The notes below the pieces were generated by a model. It was not told the origin of the DNA and ran no database searches. It saw only the letters and a program-made list of their open reading frames with translations. From JAGQSZ01 sp049672765 (lineage in GTDB: Bacteria > Actinomycetota > Acidimicrobiia > Acidimicrobiales > Microtrichaceae), in the NCBI GenBank assembly GCA_049672765.1, contig JBATWQ010000194.1, forward strand, positions 1-7,168: 7,168 nucleotides of DNA, given 5' to 3'. Shown in pieces: positions 1 through 5,856 of the stretch. The translations under genes and the position numbers were made by a program. How positions within the stretch are numbered: position 1 is the stretch's first letter; every line of letters starts with the position of its first letter.

Positions 1-483
1 GAGGTGTTCCGCCGTCACTACCCACGGCTGGTCGGCTTGGCCCGCAGGGTGCTCGGGGACGCAGGCGAGGCCGAGGACGCCGCACAGGAGGCGTTCGTCT
101 CGTTGCGCAACGACAAGGTGCAGACCAAGAGCGAGGACGATATTGCGGCGTGGCTCAGTCGCGTCGTCACAAACGGAGCGCTGAATCGGCTGAGGAGCCG
201 ACGGCGGGCCGAGGCGAGGGCCCAGGTGGTAGCGGGTACGGACCTCCGTCCTCCCCCTGACCAGACGGAGGACGCGGTGATCGAAGTCGATGAACGCGAG
301 CGGGTTCGTGGATGCCTCGCGGTCCTACCGGATCGCCAGGCGACCGCCCTGCTGCTGCGACACTCGGGCCTCAGCTACCGAGAGGTTGCTAACGCAATCG
401 GTGTTGCCGAAGGTTCGGTTGGGGTTCTGCTCGCTCGAGGTGAGCGAGCCTTCCGACGTGCATATGAGGAGATGACCCGATGA
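1..483 (+). CDS. ECF-family RNA polymerase sigma factor (5' end cut by window)
   Basis: This protein directs RNA polymerase to a dedicated promoter set and is presumably held inactive by the anti-sigma factor encoded next. Numbering from the GTG at position 4, residues 1-66 look like sigma-70 region 2: FRRHYPRLVGLARRVLGD, then the acidic AEDAAQEAF helix, then a basic NRLRSRRRAEAR segment at the region 2.4 end. A linker of about 30 residues follows. Residues 97-150 are region 4, with LPDRQATALLLRHSGLSYREVANAIG and a helix-turn-helix around 122-145. There is no long C-terminal extension. The frame is open through position 1, and ECF proteins usually have some 10-20 residues before FRRHYPRL, so the true start is probably outside the window and the GTG at 4 is probably internal. 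The stop overlaps the next start (ATGA, 480-483). The exact ECF group is not assigned. Confidence 0.9.
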   Translation, partial: EVFRRHYPRLVGLARRVLGDAGEAEDAAQEAFVSLRNDKVQTKSEDDIAAWLSRVVTNGALNRLRSRRRAEARAQVVAGTDLRPPPDQTEDAVIEVDERERVRGCLAVLPDRQATALLLRHSGLSYREVANAIGVAEGSVGVLLARGERAFRRAYEEMTR

Positions 484-1571
484 CTGATTGTGCAGATTCA
501 ACGATGCTCCGGTCCCATCTGGACCACCCGGACCCAGCGCTTGATCGTCATCTCGATGGCTGTGACGTCTGCGCCGGACTCCTCCGGTCGGTCGCCGAGG
601 ACGCCGGCCTGGCGCGCCGCCGAATCCAGTCGCTCGACACAGGCACAAACACAGACGACGGCACAGACGCTGACTTGGAGCGGACCGCCATCGATGTCGA
701 GGCGGCGCTGCGAATTGTGCGGGCCAAAGCTCCAGTCGAAGTACCCAGGATTGCAGCGGCACGGCCACGTCGCCGCCAGGTCGGGTTGAACCGGAAGGTC
801 CTTCTCTCCGCAGCAGCGGTCCTGGCGGTGGTCGTGGTCGCTGTGACTCCACAGACGCGCGTGGCGGTGGCGGCGACGCTGGACGCATTCCGCGGCGAAC
901 GCCTCCAGGCGATGAGCGTCGACTTCGGAAGCTGGTCCGAGGGCTCTGTCTACGCCGGACTCCGGGCCCTTGACTCCCTGGGTGAAGTCGATGCGAGTGG
1001 CCTGTCGGAGCCTTCGATGGTCCTCAGCGTCACAAAGGCCGAAGCGCTCGCTGGGATCACAGCGCCAGCGTGGCCCGACCAACCTGATCGCATCGTGGCG
1101 ATGGCGCCGGGTGTGGTCCGAATTGTGTTGGCAAGCAACGACAACGGCGTTCCCGCAGCTTTGGACGGAGCATCTCTCCTGGTCGACGTGCCGGGTGCGA
1201 TCGGGGCGATCTATGGGCCCGAGGATGGTCCGCCGCTGATGGTCATCGGGCGGAGCGGAACGCTGCGCGTACGTGCCGAAGGCGCTCCTCTCGAAAGGAT
1301 CCGCTCGTTCTTGTTGTCTCGTGAGGAATTGCCAGAGGACCTGCGTTCCCAACTGGCCGATATTGACGACTGGAGGTCCACGATCCCGGTGCCGGTACCG
1401 ATAGACGGTCCGGGTTGGAAGAAGACCGAGGTCAACGGCCGACCGGCGATCGCCTTCGGTGACGATTCCGGATTGGGAGCGATCGTGCTACGTGATGACC
1501 CCGATGGAGTTACGGTCGTGGGCGGGCGGATCTCCGCTACTCGTGCACTCGAAGTGGCTGGGGGAGCGTGA
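480..1571 (+). CDS. Membrane-anchored zinc-finger anti-sigma factor with extracytoplasmic sensor-like domain
   Basis: This is the likely cognate inhibitor of the preceding sigma factor. Residues 24-31 (HLDGCDVC) give the H-x3-C-x2-C zinc-binding pattern (H24, C28, C31) of the ZAS anti-sigma domain. A charged cytosolic linker follows, with basic residues at 96-106, then one membrane segment at about 107-123 (VLLSAAAVLAVVVVAV), giving an N-in topology. About 240 residues would lie outside the membrane. Their last part (about 312-361: VNGRPAIAFGDDSG, then VTVVGGRIS, then ALEVA) resembles the DUF4367-type domain found in other anti-sigma-like proteins; that match is from memory and moderate. The start ATG overlaps the sigma stop by 4 bp and has GAGGAG at 466-471, 8 nt upstream. 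The stop overlaps the ABC ATPase start. Release could be by regulated proteolysis or by a conformational signal; the sequence does not say which. Confidence 0.85.
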   Translation: MTDCADSTMLRSHLDHPDPALDRHLDGCDVCAGLLRSVAEDAGLARRRIQSLDTGTNTDDGTDADLERTAIDVEAALRIVRAKAPVEVPRIAAARPRRRQVGLNRKVLLSAAAVLAVVVVAVTPQTRVAVAATLDAFRGERLQAMSVDFGSWSEGSVYAGLRALDSLGEVDASGLSEPSMVLSVTKAEALAGITAPAWPDQPDRIVAMAPGVVRIVLASNDNGVPAALDGASLLVDVPGAIGAIYGPEDGPPLMVIGRSGTLRVRAEGAPLERIRSFLLSREELPEDLRSQLADIDDWRSTIPVPVPIDGPGWKKTEVNGRPAIAFGDDSGLGAIVLRDDPDGVTVVGGRISATRALEVAGGA

Positions 1572-2518
1572 CCATAGACAGCGACCCGATAGCTGTCGGG
1601 GAAGCACCGATCTCTGCGCTCGGACTGCACAAGTCCTATAAGGGCAGGTCCGTCCTGAACGGGGTGGACCTCCAGGTGGGCGCGGGTCAAGTGGTGGGTC
1701 TGCTCGGGCCGAATGGTGCCGGTAAGACCACGACGGTCAAGTCGTTACTCGGGATGGTCCACCTCGACGCGGGGGAGGCCCGGGTATTCGGTCGTCCGGT
1801 GGGGGATCCCGAGGCACGCCGGCTGCTCGGTTACCTTCCCGAGCAGTTCCAATATCCGGCATGGCTCGACGGGCGGCAGGTCTTGAAATCCCACGCCCGG
1901 CTGCTGGGTCTGCCCACCGGGCAGCACGACGACGCGGTAACCGACGCCCTTCGACTGGTCGGGCTGGCGGGACGCGGTAACGACCGCGTCGGCGGCTACT
2001 CCAAGGGCATGCAACAGCGCCTCGGTCTAGGCACGGCCATCCTGGGGAGACCGAGCCTGGTGATCCTCGACGAACCGACATCGGCTCTCGATCCGATCGG
2101 TCGACGAGAAGTGCGAGACATCATCAGGGCCCTCCGTGACCGCGGGACCGCAGTGCTTCTCAACTCCCACCTGCTCGGCGAGGTCGAACAGGTTTGTGAT
2201 CATGTCGTCATCCTCCACCATGGGACTGTGGTGCACTCCGGCTCCCTGAGCGACCTCGCCCGTGGTGCCGAGGTCCGGGTGACGCTGCGCCAGATGGACG
2301 CCGAAGCGATAGCCGTGTTGGAGGGTTTCGGGCGGATCGCGGCTCGTGACGGCCAGACAGTCCTAGTTGCACTCGACGATGCAAGCGCCGTACCCGCCTT
2401 GGCCTCGGCGCTGGCGGCGCGCGGCTCCCAGATAGAGGCGCTGGTGCCCATGCAGAGATCCCTCGAAGATGTTTTCGTCGACCTCATCGGGGTCACTTCG
2501 GAAGCTGCGAGCCAGTGA
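1568..2518 (+). CDS. ABC transporter ATP-binding protein
   Basis: This is the cytosolic ATPase subunit of an ABC-2-type exporter, pairing with the permease encoded next. All motifs are intact: Walker A GPNGAGKT (47-54), Q-loop with Q93 in YLPEQ, signature YSKGMQQ (144-150), Walker B LVILDEP (164-170), D-loop SALD (172-175) and H-loop H201 in LLNSHLLGE. The SKGMQQR signature and the C-terminal LEDVFVDLIG motif are typical of the DrrA/CcmA/NatA-like exporter ATPases, and 316 residues is the usual length. The GTG start overlaps the anti-sigma stop (GTGA). The GGGGGAG at 1560-1566 is very close to it, so translation probably depends on coupling to the upstream gene. No other in-frame start lies before the conserved core. 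The ligand is unknown: drug, lipid, peptide and polysaccharide exporters all use this type. Confidence 0.93.
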   Translation: MTIDSDPIAVGEAPISALGLHKSYKGRSVLNGVDLQVGAGQVVGLLGPNGAGKTTTVKSLLGMVHLDAGEARVFGRPVGDPEARRLLGYLPEQFQYPAWLDGRQVLKSHARLLGLPTGQHDDAVTDALRLVGLAGRGNDRVGGYSKGMQQRLGLGTAILGRPSLVILDEPTSALDPIGRREVRDIIRALRDRGTAVLLNSHLLGEVEQVCDHVVILHHGTVVHSGSLSDLARGAEVRVTLRQMDAEAIAVLEGFGRIAARDGQTVLVALDDASAVPALASALAARGSQIEALVPMQRSLEDVFVDLIGVTSEAASQ

Positions 2519-3363
2519 TCGGCGCCCGATTGACCATCGTGAAACTGACGTTCCGGGAAGCCGCCAACAGAAAGGTCCTACTGGTCGGTGGTGTGATCAG
2601 CCTGGCGTTCCTGCTGTTGTTCTGGCTCGGATTCACGGTCGGCTTCAGTCAGGCGGCGACCGATCCCGAGTCGGTGACTGCAACCGACGCGGCAGGGACG
2701 ATCATGACCGTGCTCGGTCTTTATGCGGTGCAGTTTCTTGCGGCATTCATGGCGATACTGCTCGCCAGCGGCTCGGTCGCACCCGAGATAGAGAGCGGAA
2801 GGCTGCACGCGGTTCTCGCCCGACCGCTGTCGCGGACCTCGTGGCTCGCTCAGCGCGCGGGCACCTTCGCGGCACTCGCGGCTGGGTACATCATCGTCAT
2901 GTCGGGAGCGATCCTGCTCATAGCGAAAGTTGTTGCCGGATACGGTGCGATCGCTCCCGTCAGGGCTGTTCTGTTCCTCGCGGTCGAGGTCGTCGTGCTG
3001 GTCGCATTCGGTACCGCCCTGTCGGTGAGGTTGTCATCTATCGCGGCAGGCGTCGTCGTCGTTGCCCTCTACGGCGCTGCCTGGATCGCCGGCATCATGG
3101 AAATCGCCGGGGTCGCGCTCGGGAATTTGTCGCTGCAGAGGATCGGGGTCGCGGTCAGCATCGTCATGCCGTCCGACGCCCTGTGGCGCGCCGGGTCCTA
3201 TTACATGCAGTCACCCGCTTACGTGGCGGTCACCAGCGCCGAGAACTCGGTACCTTTTGTGGGCAGCGCCGAGCCCGGCCTCCCGCTAATCATCTGGACG
3301 GTTGTCTACGCCGCTGGGTGGTGTCTGCTGGCCAACCGCTGGTTCAGTCGCCGCGACCTCTGA
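2515..3363 (+). CDS. ABC-2-type transporter permease
   Basis: This is the membrane subunit partnering the preceding ATPase. Six hydrophobic segments are visible at about residues 21-43, 62-86, 114-138, 150-170, 173-198 and 256-274, the usual count for one ABC-2 permease that dimerises. Between helices 2 and 3 the segment EIESGRLHAVLARPLSRTSW is the conserved cytosolic loop of this family (E...G.L..VLARPLSR). It normally couples to the ATPase. A loop of about 55 residues between helices 5 and 6 probably faces outside. The GTG start overlaps the ATPase stop (GTGA, 2515-2518); a weak GGAAG lies at 2500-2504. It is the last gene of the sigma/anti-sigma/ABC operon, followed by a candidate terminator hairpin. 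Substrate not predictable. Confidence 0.88.
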   Translation: MIGARLTIVKLTFREAANRKVLLVGGVISLAFLLLFWLGFTVGFSQAATDPESVTATDAAGTIMTVLGLYAVQFLAAFMAILLASGSVAPEIESGRLHAVLARPLSRTSWLAQRAGTFAALAAGYIIVMSGAILLIAKVVAGYGAIAPVRAVLFLAVEVVVLVAFGTALSVRLSSIAAGVVVVALYGAAWIAGIMEIAGVALGNLSLQRIGVAVSIVMPSDALWRAGSYYMQSPAYVAVTSAENSVPFVGSAEPGLPLIIWTVVYAAGWCLLANRWFSRRDL

Positions 3364-3375
3364 TCTTGTCGCACC

Positions 3376-3397
3376 GCCCGTACTCAGGGGGACGGGC
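3376..3397 (+). terminator. Candidate terminator hairpin after the ABC operon
   Basis: GCCCGT (3376-3381) pairs perfectly with ACGGGC (3392-3397) around a 10-nt loop, starting 12 nt after the permease stop. No T-tract follows, so it is not a classic intrinsic terminator, although U-poor hairpins are often seen at gene ends in high-GC Actinobacteria. It could instead be an RNA-stabilising structure or a protein-binding inverted repeat upstream of the next gene. Confidence 0.4.
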
Positions 3398-3398
3398 A

Positions 3399-3425
3399 TT
3401 CGACCTGCGTTACCGGCGTCAGAAT
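3399..3425 (+). promoter_or_regulatory. Candidate promoter of the SRPBCC gene
   Basis: CAGAAT at 3420-3425 matches the -10 consensus at four of six positions. A weak TTCGAC (3399-3404) sits 15 nt upstream as a possible -35. Transcription would begin near 3432, upstream of AGGAGG at 3441-3446. If this is right, the ATG codons at 3424 and 3427 lie in the promoter and cannot be the start. The match is weak and rests partly on position. Confidence 0.25.
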
Positions 3426-3440
3426 GATGACCGTGGACGA

Positions 3441-3446
3441 AGGAGG
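3441..3446 (+). promoter_or_regulatory. Ribosome-binding site that decides the SRPBCC start
   Basis: A perfect AGGAGG lies 7 nt before the GTG at 3454. The in-frame ATG codons at 3424 and 3427 are upstream of this site and have no comparable purine-rich sequence before them. This favours GTG 3454 as the true start. Confidence 0.7.
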
Positions 3447-3453
3447 ACTGGGT

Positions 3454-3942
3454 GTGGGACTGACAAGTTTTGAGCGTGAAGTAGAAGTCTCGGCTCCAGT
3501 CGGTGACGTTTGGGCTCGGGTCGTCACCGCCGAAGGGATCAACGATGAGATGCGGCCTTGGATGACGATGAGCCTGCCTCAGGGGGCCAGCGGGCTCTCG
3601 ATCGACGAGGTCCGGGTCGGTGAACCCCTGGGTCGCGCATGGTTACGACTCTTTGGGGTGATCCCGTTCGACTACGACGCCCTTACCGTCGCCGAACTCG
3701 ATCCGGGCCGTCGATTCCATGAAAAGTCCACGATGCTGAGCATGCGCCGTTGGGAACACGAGCGAACCCTCAGCGCGCTCGGCGAGAGCACCCGGGTTCA
3801 CGACCGCGTCACCTTCGAACCGCGCCTGCCGATCCCCGGAGTCGCATCCCTGCTCCGTCGGATCCTCCGAGCATTCTTCGGCCATCGTCACCGCCAGCTC
3901 CAGAAACACTTCGGTTCGCCAGCCACGCCCGGGAGCAGATAG
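3454..3942 (+). CDS. SRPBCC (START/Bet v1-like) family protein
   Basis: This is a small soluble protein of the SRPBCC fold, which forms a deep hydrophobic pocket for lipids, polyketides or other ligands. From the GTG start it has 162 residues. The opening FEREVEVSAPVGDVWARV is the typical first strand plus helix of the family (the V.APv..VW pattern), followed by alternating strands (VRVGEPL, DALTVAEL, RWEHERTLSAL, STRVHDRVTFEPR). A long basic C-terminal helix (LLRRILRAFFGHRHRQLQKHF) would close the pocket. There is no signal peptide or membrane segment. An upstream ATG at 3424 would add ten residues (MMTVDEGGLG) with no family similarity, and AGGAGG lies between the two starts. The gene follows the ABC operon on the same strand after 90 bp and may be separately transcribed. 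Its ligand, and any link to the exporter, is unknown. Confidence 0.8.
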   Translation: MGLTSFEREVEVSAPVGDVWARVVTAEGINDEMRPWMTMSLPQGASGLSIDEVRVGEPLGRAWLRLFGVIPFDYDALTVAELDPGRRFHEKSTMLSMRRWEHERTLSALGESTRVHDRVTFEPRLPIPGVASLLRRILRAFFGHRHRQLQKHFGSPATPGSR

Positions 3943-4035
3943 GCGACCCGCCACCGTGGATCCCGCACGTCCATTCTGTGTCAGCCGGTTTTCGTTGCGG
4001 TCAATGCCGGTTGCTCAGTCGATACTGTCCCGTAA

Positions 4036-4860
4036 TCAGGAGGCCGGACACTCTACCTGTGTCACGTCTTGACCGTTCACGATGTAGGTGCCCAACGGCT
4101 CGTTGTCGCTGAGGTAGCCGAAGTCCACCAGGTCCTGGAGGCTCTGCGCTGGCTGGCCCGAGGCGTAGGCCGCCCCAGCGGCTGTCTTGACGGTCCGAAA
4201 TTCGATCCGGCAGTCGGTAGCGATGTTCTCGTCACGGACCGTTCCTCCGGCGATGAAGACGATGGCAACCATGGCGATCCCCGCTGCGATTTGGAAGTAG
4301 CCGAGGCATAGACCGGCGACTGCGAACCCTCTTCCGCTCTGTTGGTTGTCCGGCTTCTTGAGTTGGCTGATGGCGATGTGGCCGAGCACGATTGCGACTA
4401 TGCCACCGATGCCCCAGAAGCAGAACCCGGCGAGCCCTGCCACGAGCGAAATGACCGCCAAGGCGTTGCTCGTCGCCGCCGGCGGTGATATCGGCGGACC
4501 TCCGAATCCAACTGGAGGCGGCCCTCCGAAGCCTCCGACCGGCGACCCGAACCCACCACCGGGAGGGGGTGCGCCAAACGCGACGCCTGGACGTGGAGAT
4601 CCGAAGCCTCCGGGTGGTGGTCCAAAACCTCCGCCCGGTGCGGCTCCGGGTGGTGGCGCTCCGAAAACTCCGCCGCGAGGCCCGGGTGCCCCAATTGCGG
4701 GCCCACTATTGGCGGGCGGTAATCCTGGCAGCTGCGACCCCGGCTCGGGAGGCGGTGGCGCGGGCGGTTTCGGCGCCTGGTAACCAGGATGCTGCTCGGG
4801 CGGATACGACTTTCCGTCGCTCGCTACCCACCATCCGGCTTCCGGCTCGTCTTCGGTCAC
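4036..4860 (-). CDS. DUF4190-type membrane protein with GWW signature, Gly/Pro-rich linker and pseudopilin-like tail
   Basis: Function unknown. Four parts can be seen. Residues 9-25 carry GWWVASDGKSYPPEQHP, a short N-terminal signature found on many actinobacterial membrane proteins. Residues 26-128 are low complexity, with repeats of the type GGFGxPPP, and probably disordered in the cytosol. Two membrane helices at about 133-163 and 179-205, joined by a short basic loop (QLKKPDNQQSGRGFA), fit DUF4190. The extracytoplasmic tail, 206-274, has C217, TVKTAAGAAYASGQPAQSLQ, DLVDFGYLSDNEP and C271. It resembles the C-terminal region of type II pseudopilin-like proteins, where a TVKTAxxAYxA..G.YP.SL.DLV..GYL pattern occurs; the two cysteines could form a disulfide. 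The start is GTG with GAGGAGG (4866-4872) 5 nt upstream. A 46-bp tandem repeat lies directly upstream. Convergent with the SRPBCC gene. Confidence 0.82.
   Translation of the reverse strand: MTEDEPEAGWWVASDGKSYPPEQHPGYQAPKPPAPPPPEPGSQLPGLPPANSGPAIGAPGPRGGVFGAPPPGAAPGGGFGPPPGGFGSPRPGVAFGAPPPGGGFGSPVGGFGGPPPVGFGGPPISPPAATSNALAVISLVAGLAGFCFWGIGGIVAIVLGHIAISQLKKPDNQQSGRGFAVAGLCLGYFQIAAGIAMVAIVFIAGGTVRDENIATDCRIEFRTVKTAAGAAYASGQPAQSLQDLVDFGYLSDNEPLGTYIVNGQDVTQVECPAS
4495..4683 (-). repeat. Gly/Pro/Phe-rich low-complexity coding repeat
   Basis: This part of the DUF4190-type gene (residues 60-122) encodes degenerate copies of a G-G-F-G-[SAP]-P-P motif. Examples are GGVFGAPPPG, GGGFGPPPGG, GFGSPRPG, VAFGAPPPGGGFGSP and VGGFGGPPP. 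At DNA level the units are similar but not identical, so it is an old or codon-drifted expansion. It is most likely a flexible cytosolic linker between the GWW signature and the membrane. Confidence 0.7.
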
Positions 4861-4863
4861 TAC

Positions 4864-4955
4864 ACCCTCCTCGGAGAACGCGGAGCCTAGCCGGGGTTGA
4901 CTACATGGAACCCTCCTCGGAGAACGCGTAGCCTAACCGGGGTTGACTACATGGA
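4864..4955 (-). repeat. 46-bp tandem duplication upstream of the DUF4190-type gene
   Basis: Two adjacent 46-bp units, 4864-4909 and 4910-4955, are identical except at two positions (G4883 versus T4929; G4890 versus A4936). On the minus strand each unit runs: TCCATGTAGTC, AACCCCGG, a TAGGCT-type hexamer, then the GAGGAGGG ribosome-binding site. The duplication therefore copied the start-proximal control region of the gene. Near identity points to a recent event or to selection for both copies. Confidence 0.9.
4884..4889 (-). promoter_or_regulatory. Candidate -10 box TAGGCT (proximal copy)
   Basis: TAGGCT on the minus strand fits the TAnnnT -10 pattern of actinobacterial housekeeping promoters. 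Transcription would start near 4877, leaving a leader of about 17 nt that contains GAGGAGG (4866-4872) and leads to the GTG at 4860. No good -35 is seen at 16-18 nt upstream. A second TAGGCT lies at 4930-4935 in the distal repeat copy. Confidence 0.35.
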
Positions 4956-4985
4956 TCGCCGGCCCGACAAACGTGGGATCAGGCC

Positions 4986-5750
4986 TCAGCAGGGGCTTGG
5001 TTCGTTCTTCTTGACGGCGCCCAGGTTGGGCTCACGCTCATCAATTGGCGACCCGGCGGGCGGGTCCTGGGACACCACGATCCAGTTTCGGTCGACGATC
5101 TGGTTCCGGCCGGCGCCGGTGGCGTCGAAGCTCCGGGAGAAGAACACTCCAGCGGCCTGGATCGTGTCCTGTGCCTGCTGAAGGTCCATGCAGACAACCT
5201 CGGGCATGATCGCCCGTTGCGGCTCGGTCCCCGGCGGGGCGGGAACCAGCGACGTCGTGGTCGTCGTCGTTGTTTCGGGTACGGATTCCTCCGGCGAGGT
5301 CGACGGAGTCCCGGGCTCGGGTGAGAACTCCGGAAGGGTACCTGTCGGACCATCGAGTTCGGACGTTGTCGGAGGTGCGAGATCATTCTCGGCCGGGGCG
5401 GTCGCGTCGTCGGAGGAACCCTGCCGCGAGCTGAGGACAAAAGCTACGCACCCGCCAGCGAGGGCTGCGACGAGGATCAACACCACGACCAGAATTACCA
5501 ACGGTCCACGGTTCGAGTTCTTCGGACCCTCAACAGGTCCGCCCGGGACGACGGGATTGGTGACCGTCGGTGGGCCGAACCCAGCCGCCGCACCCGGGCC
5601 TGCCAAACCCGGTCCGGTTGCTGATCCTTGGCTAGTTGCCGGGGTCTCCCTGGTCGGCGCTTCATGGAATCCATCGGGATGTGACTCCCGCGGATACCAC
5701 TTGCCGTCGCTGGCCAACCACCAACCCTCACCCATTGGTCGATCGCTCAC
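4986..5750 (-). CDS. Single-pass membrane protein with GWW signature and extracytoplasmic PASTA domain
   Basis: Residues 9-20 carry GWWLASDGKWYP. A Pro/Gly-rich cytosolic stretch runs to about residue 80, followed by one membrane helix at about 84-107 (LVILVVVLILVAALAGGCVAFVL). An acidic Ser/Thr/Pro-rich stalk (108-180) includes seven consecutive threonines at 160-166. The C-terminal domain (181-247: MPEVVCMDLQQAQDTIQAAG, then VDRNWIVVSQDPPAGS) matches the PASTA fold pattern: a P.VV.m....A...l...G opening and a V..Q.PaaG ending. PASTA domains bind muropeptides or related cell-wall ligands when carried by Ser/Thr kinases and PBPs. Here there is no kinase or penicillin-binding domain, so a ligand-sensing or wall-tethering role is only inferred. 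C187 and C254 could pair outside the cell. The start is GTG preceded by AGGGAG. No convincing promoter was found in the 153-bp gap upstream. Confidence 0.82.
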   Translation of the reverse strand: MSDRPMGEGWWLASDGKWYPRESHPDGFHEAPTRETPATSQGSATGPGLAGPGAAAGFGPPTVTNPVVPGGPVEGPKNSNRGPLVILVVVLILVAALAGGCVAFVLSSRQGSSDDATAPAENDLAPPTTSELDGPTGTLPEFSPEPGTPSTSPEESVPETTTTTTTSLVPAPPGTEPQRAIMPEVVCMDLQQAQDTIQAAGVFFSRSFDATGAGRNQIVDRNWIVVSQDPPAGSPIDEREPNLGAVKKNEPSPC

Positions 5751-5814
5751 ACCGCTCCCTGCACTCCGAGAAAGTTGTCAGGGGACGCTATATCGCCGAC
5801 CCGGGGGGACTCAC

Positions 5815-5856
5815 GCAGGGGCTCGCAGTCCGGAAGCAGGGGTTCACAGTCCGGAC
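5815..5856. repeat. 21-bp tandem repeat upstream of the PASTA gene
   Basis: Two adjacent 21-bp units (5815-5835 and 5836-5856) share 18 of 21 bases, both with the pattern GCAGGGG-n-TC-n-CAGTCCGGA. The second contains the perfect palindrome GTCCGGAC (5849-5856). An extra GGACGTTC occurs at 5853-5860 and again at 5888-5895. The repeats lie in the non-coding gap between the DUF2231 stop and the PASTA-gene start and could be regulator-binding sites or neutral slippage products. Confidence 0.75.

Noticed and set aside
325..1352. Long minus-strand open frames over the sigma and anti-sigma genes
   Set aside because: Their composition is Arg/Pro-rich with no motifs, while the + strand encodes sigma region 2/4 and a zinc-finger anti-sigma with perfect overlaps.
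2469..3473. A 334-residue open frame on the + strand overlapping the permease gene
   Set aside because: It is very rich in Arg, Gly and His with no recognisable domain, and lies out of frame over a clear ABC-2 permease. This is the usual shadow frame of a high-GC gene.
3943..4035. Bidirectional terminator between the convergent SRPBCC and DUF4190-type genes
   Set aside because: One might be expected here, but I found no inverted repeat of useful length in the 93-bp gap.
4864..4955. CRISPR array
   Set aside because: Only two directly adjacent copies with no spacers, so it is a tandem duplication and not a repeat-spacer array.
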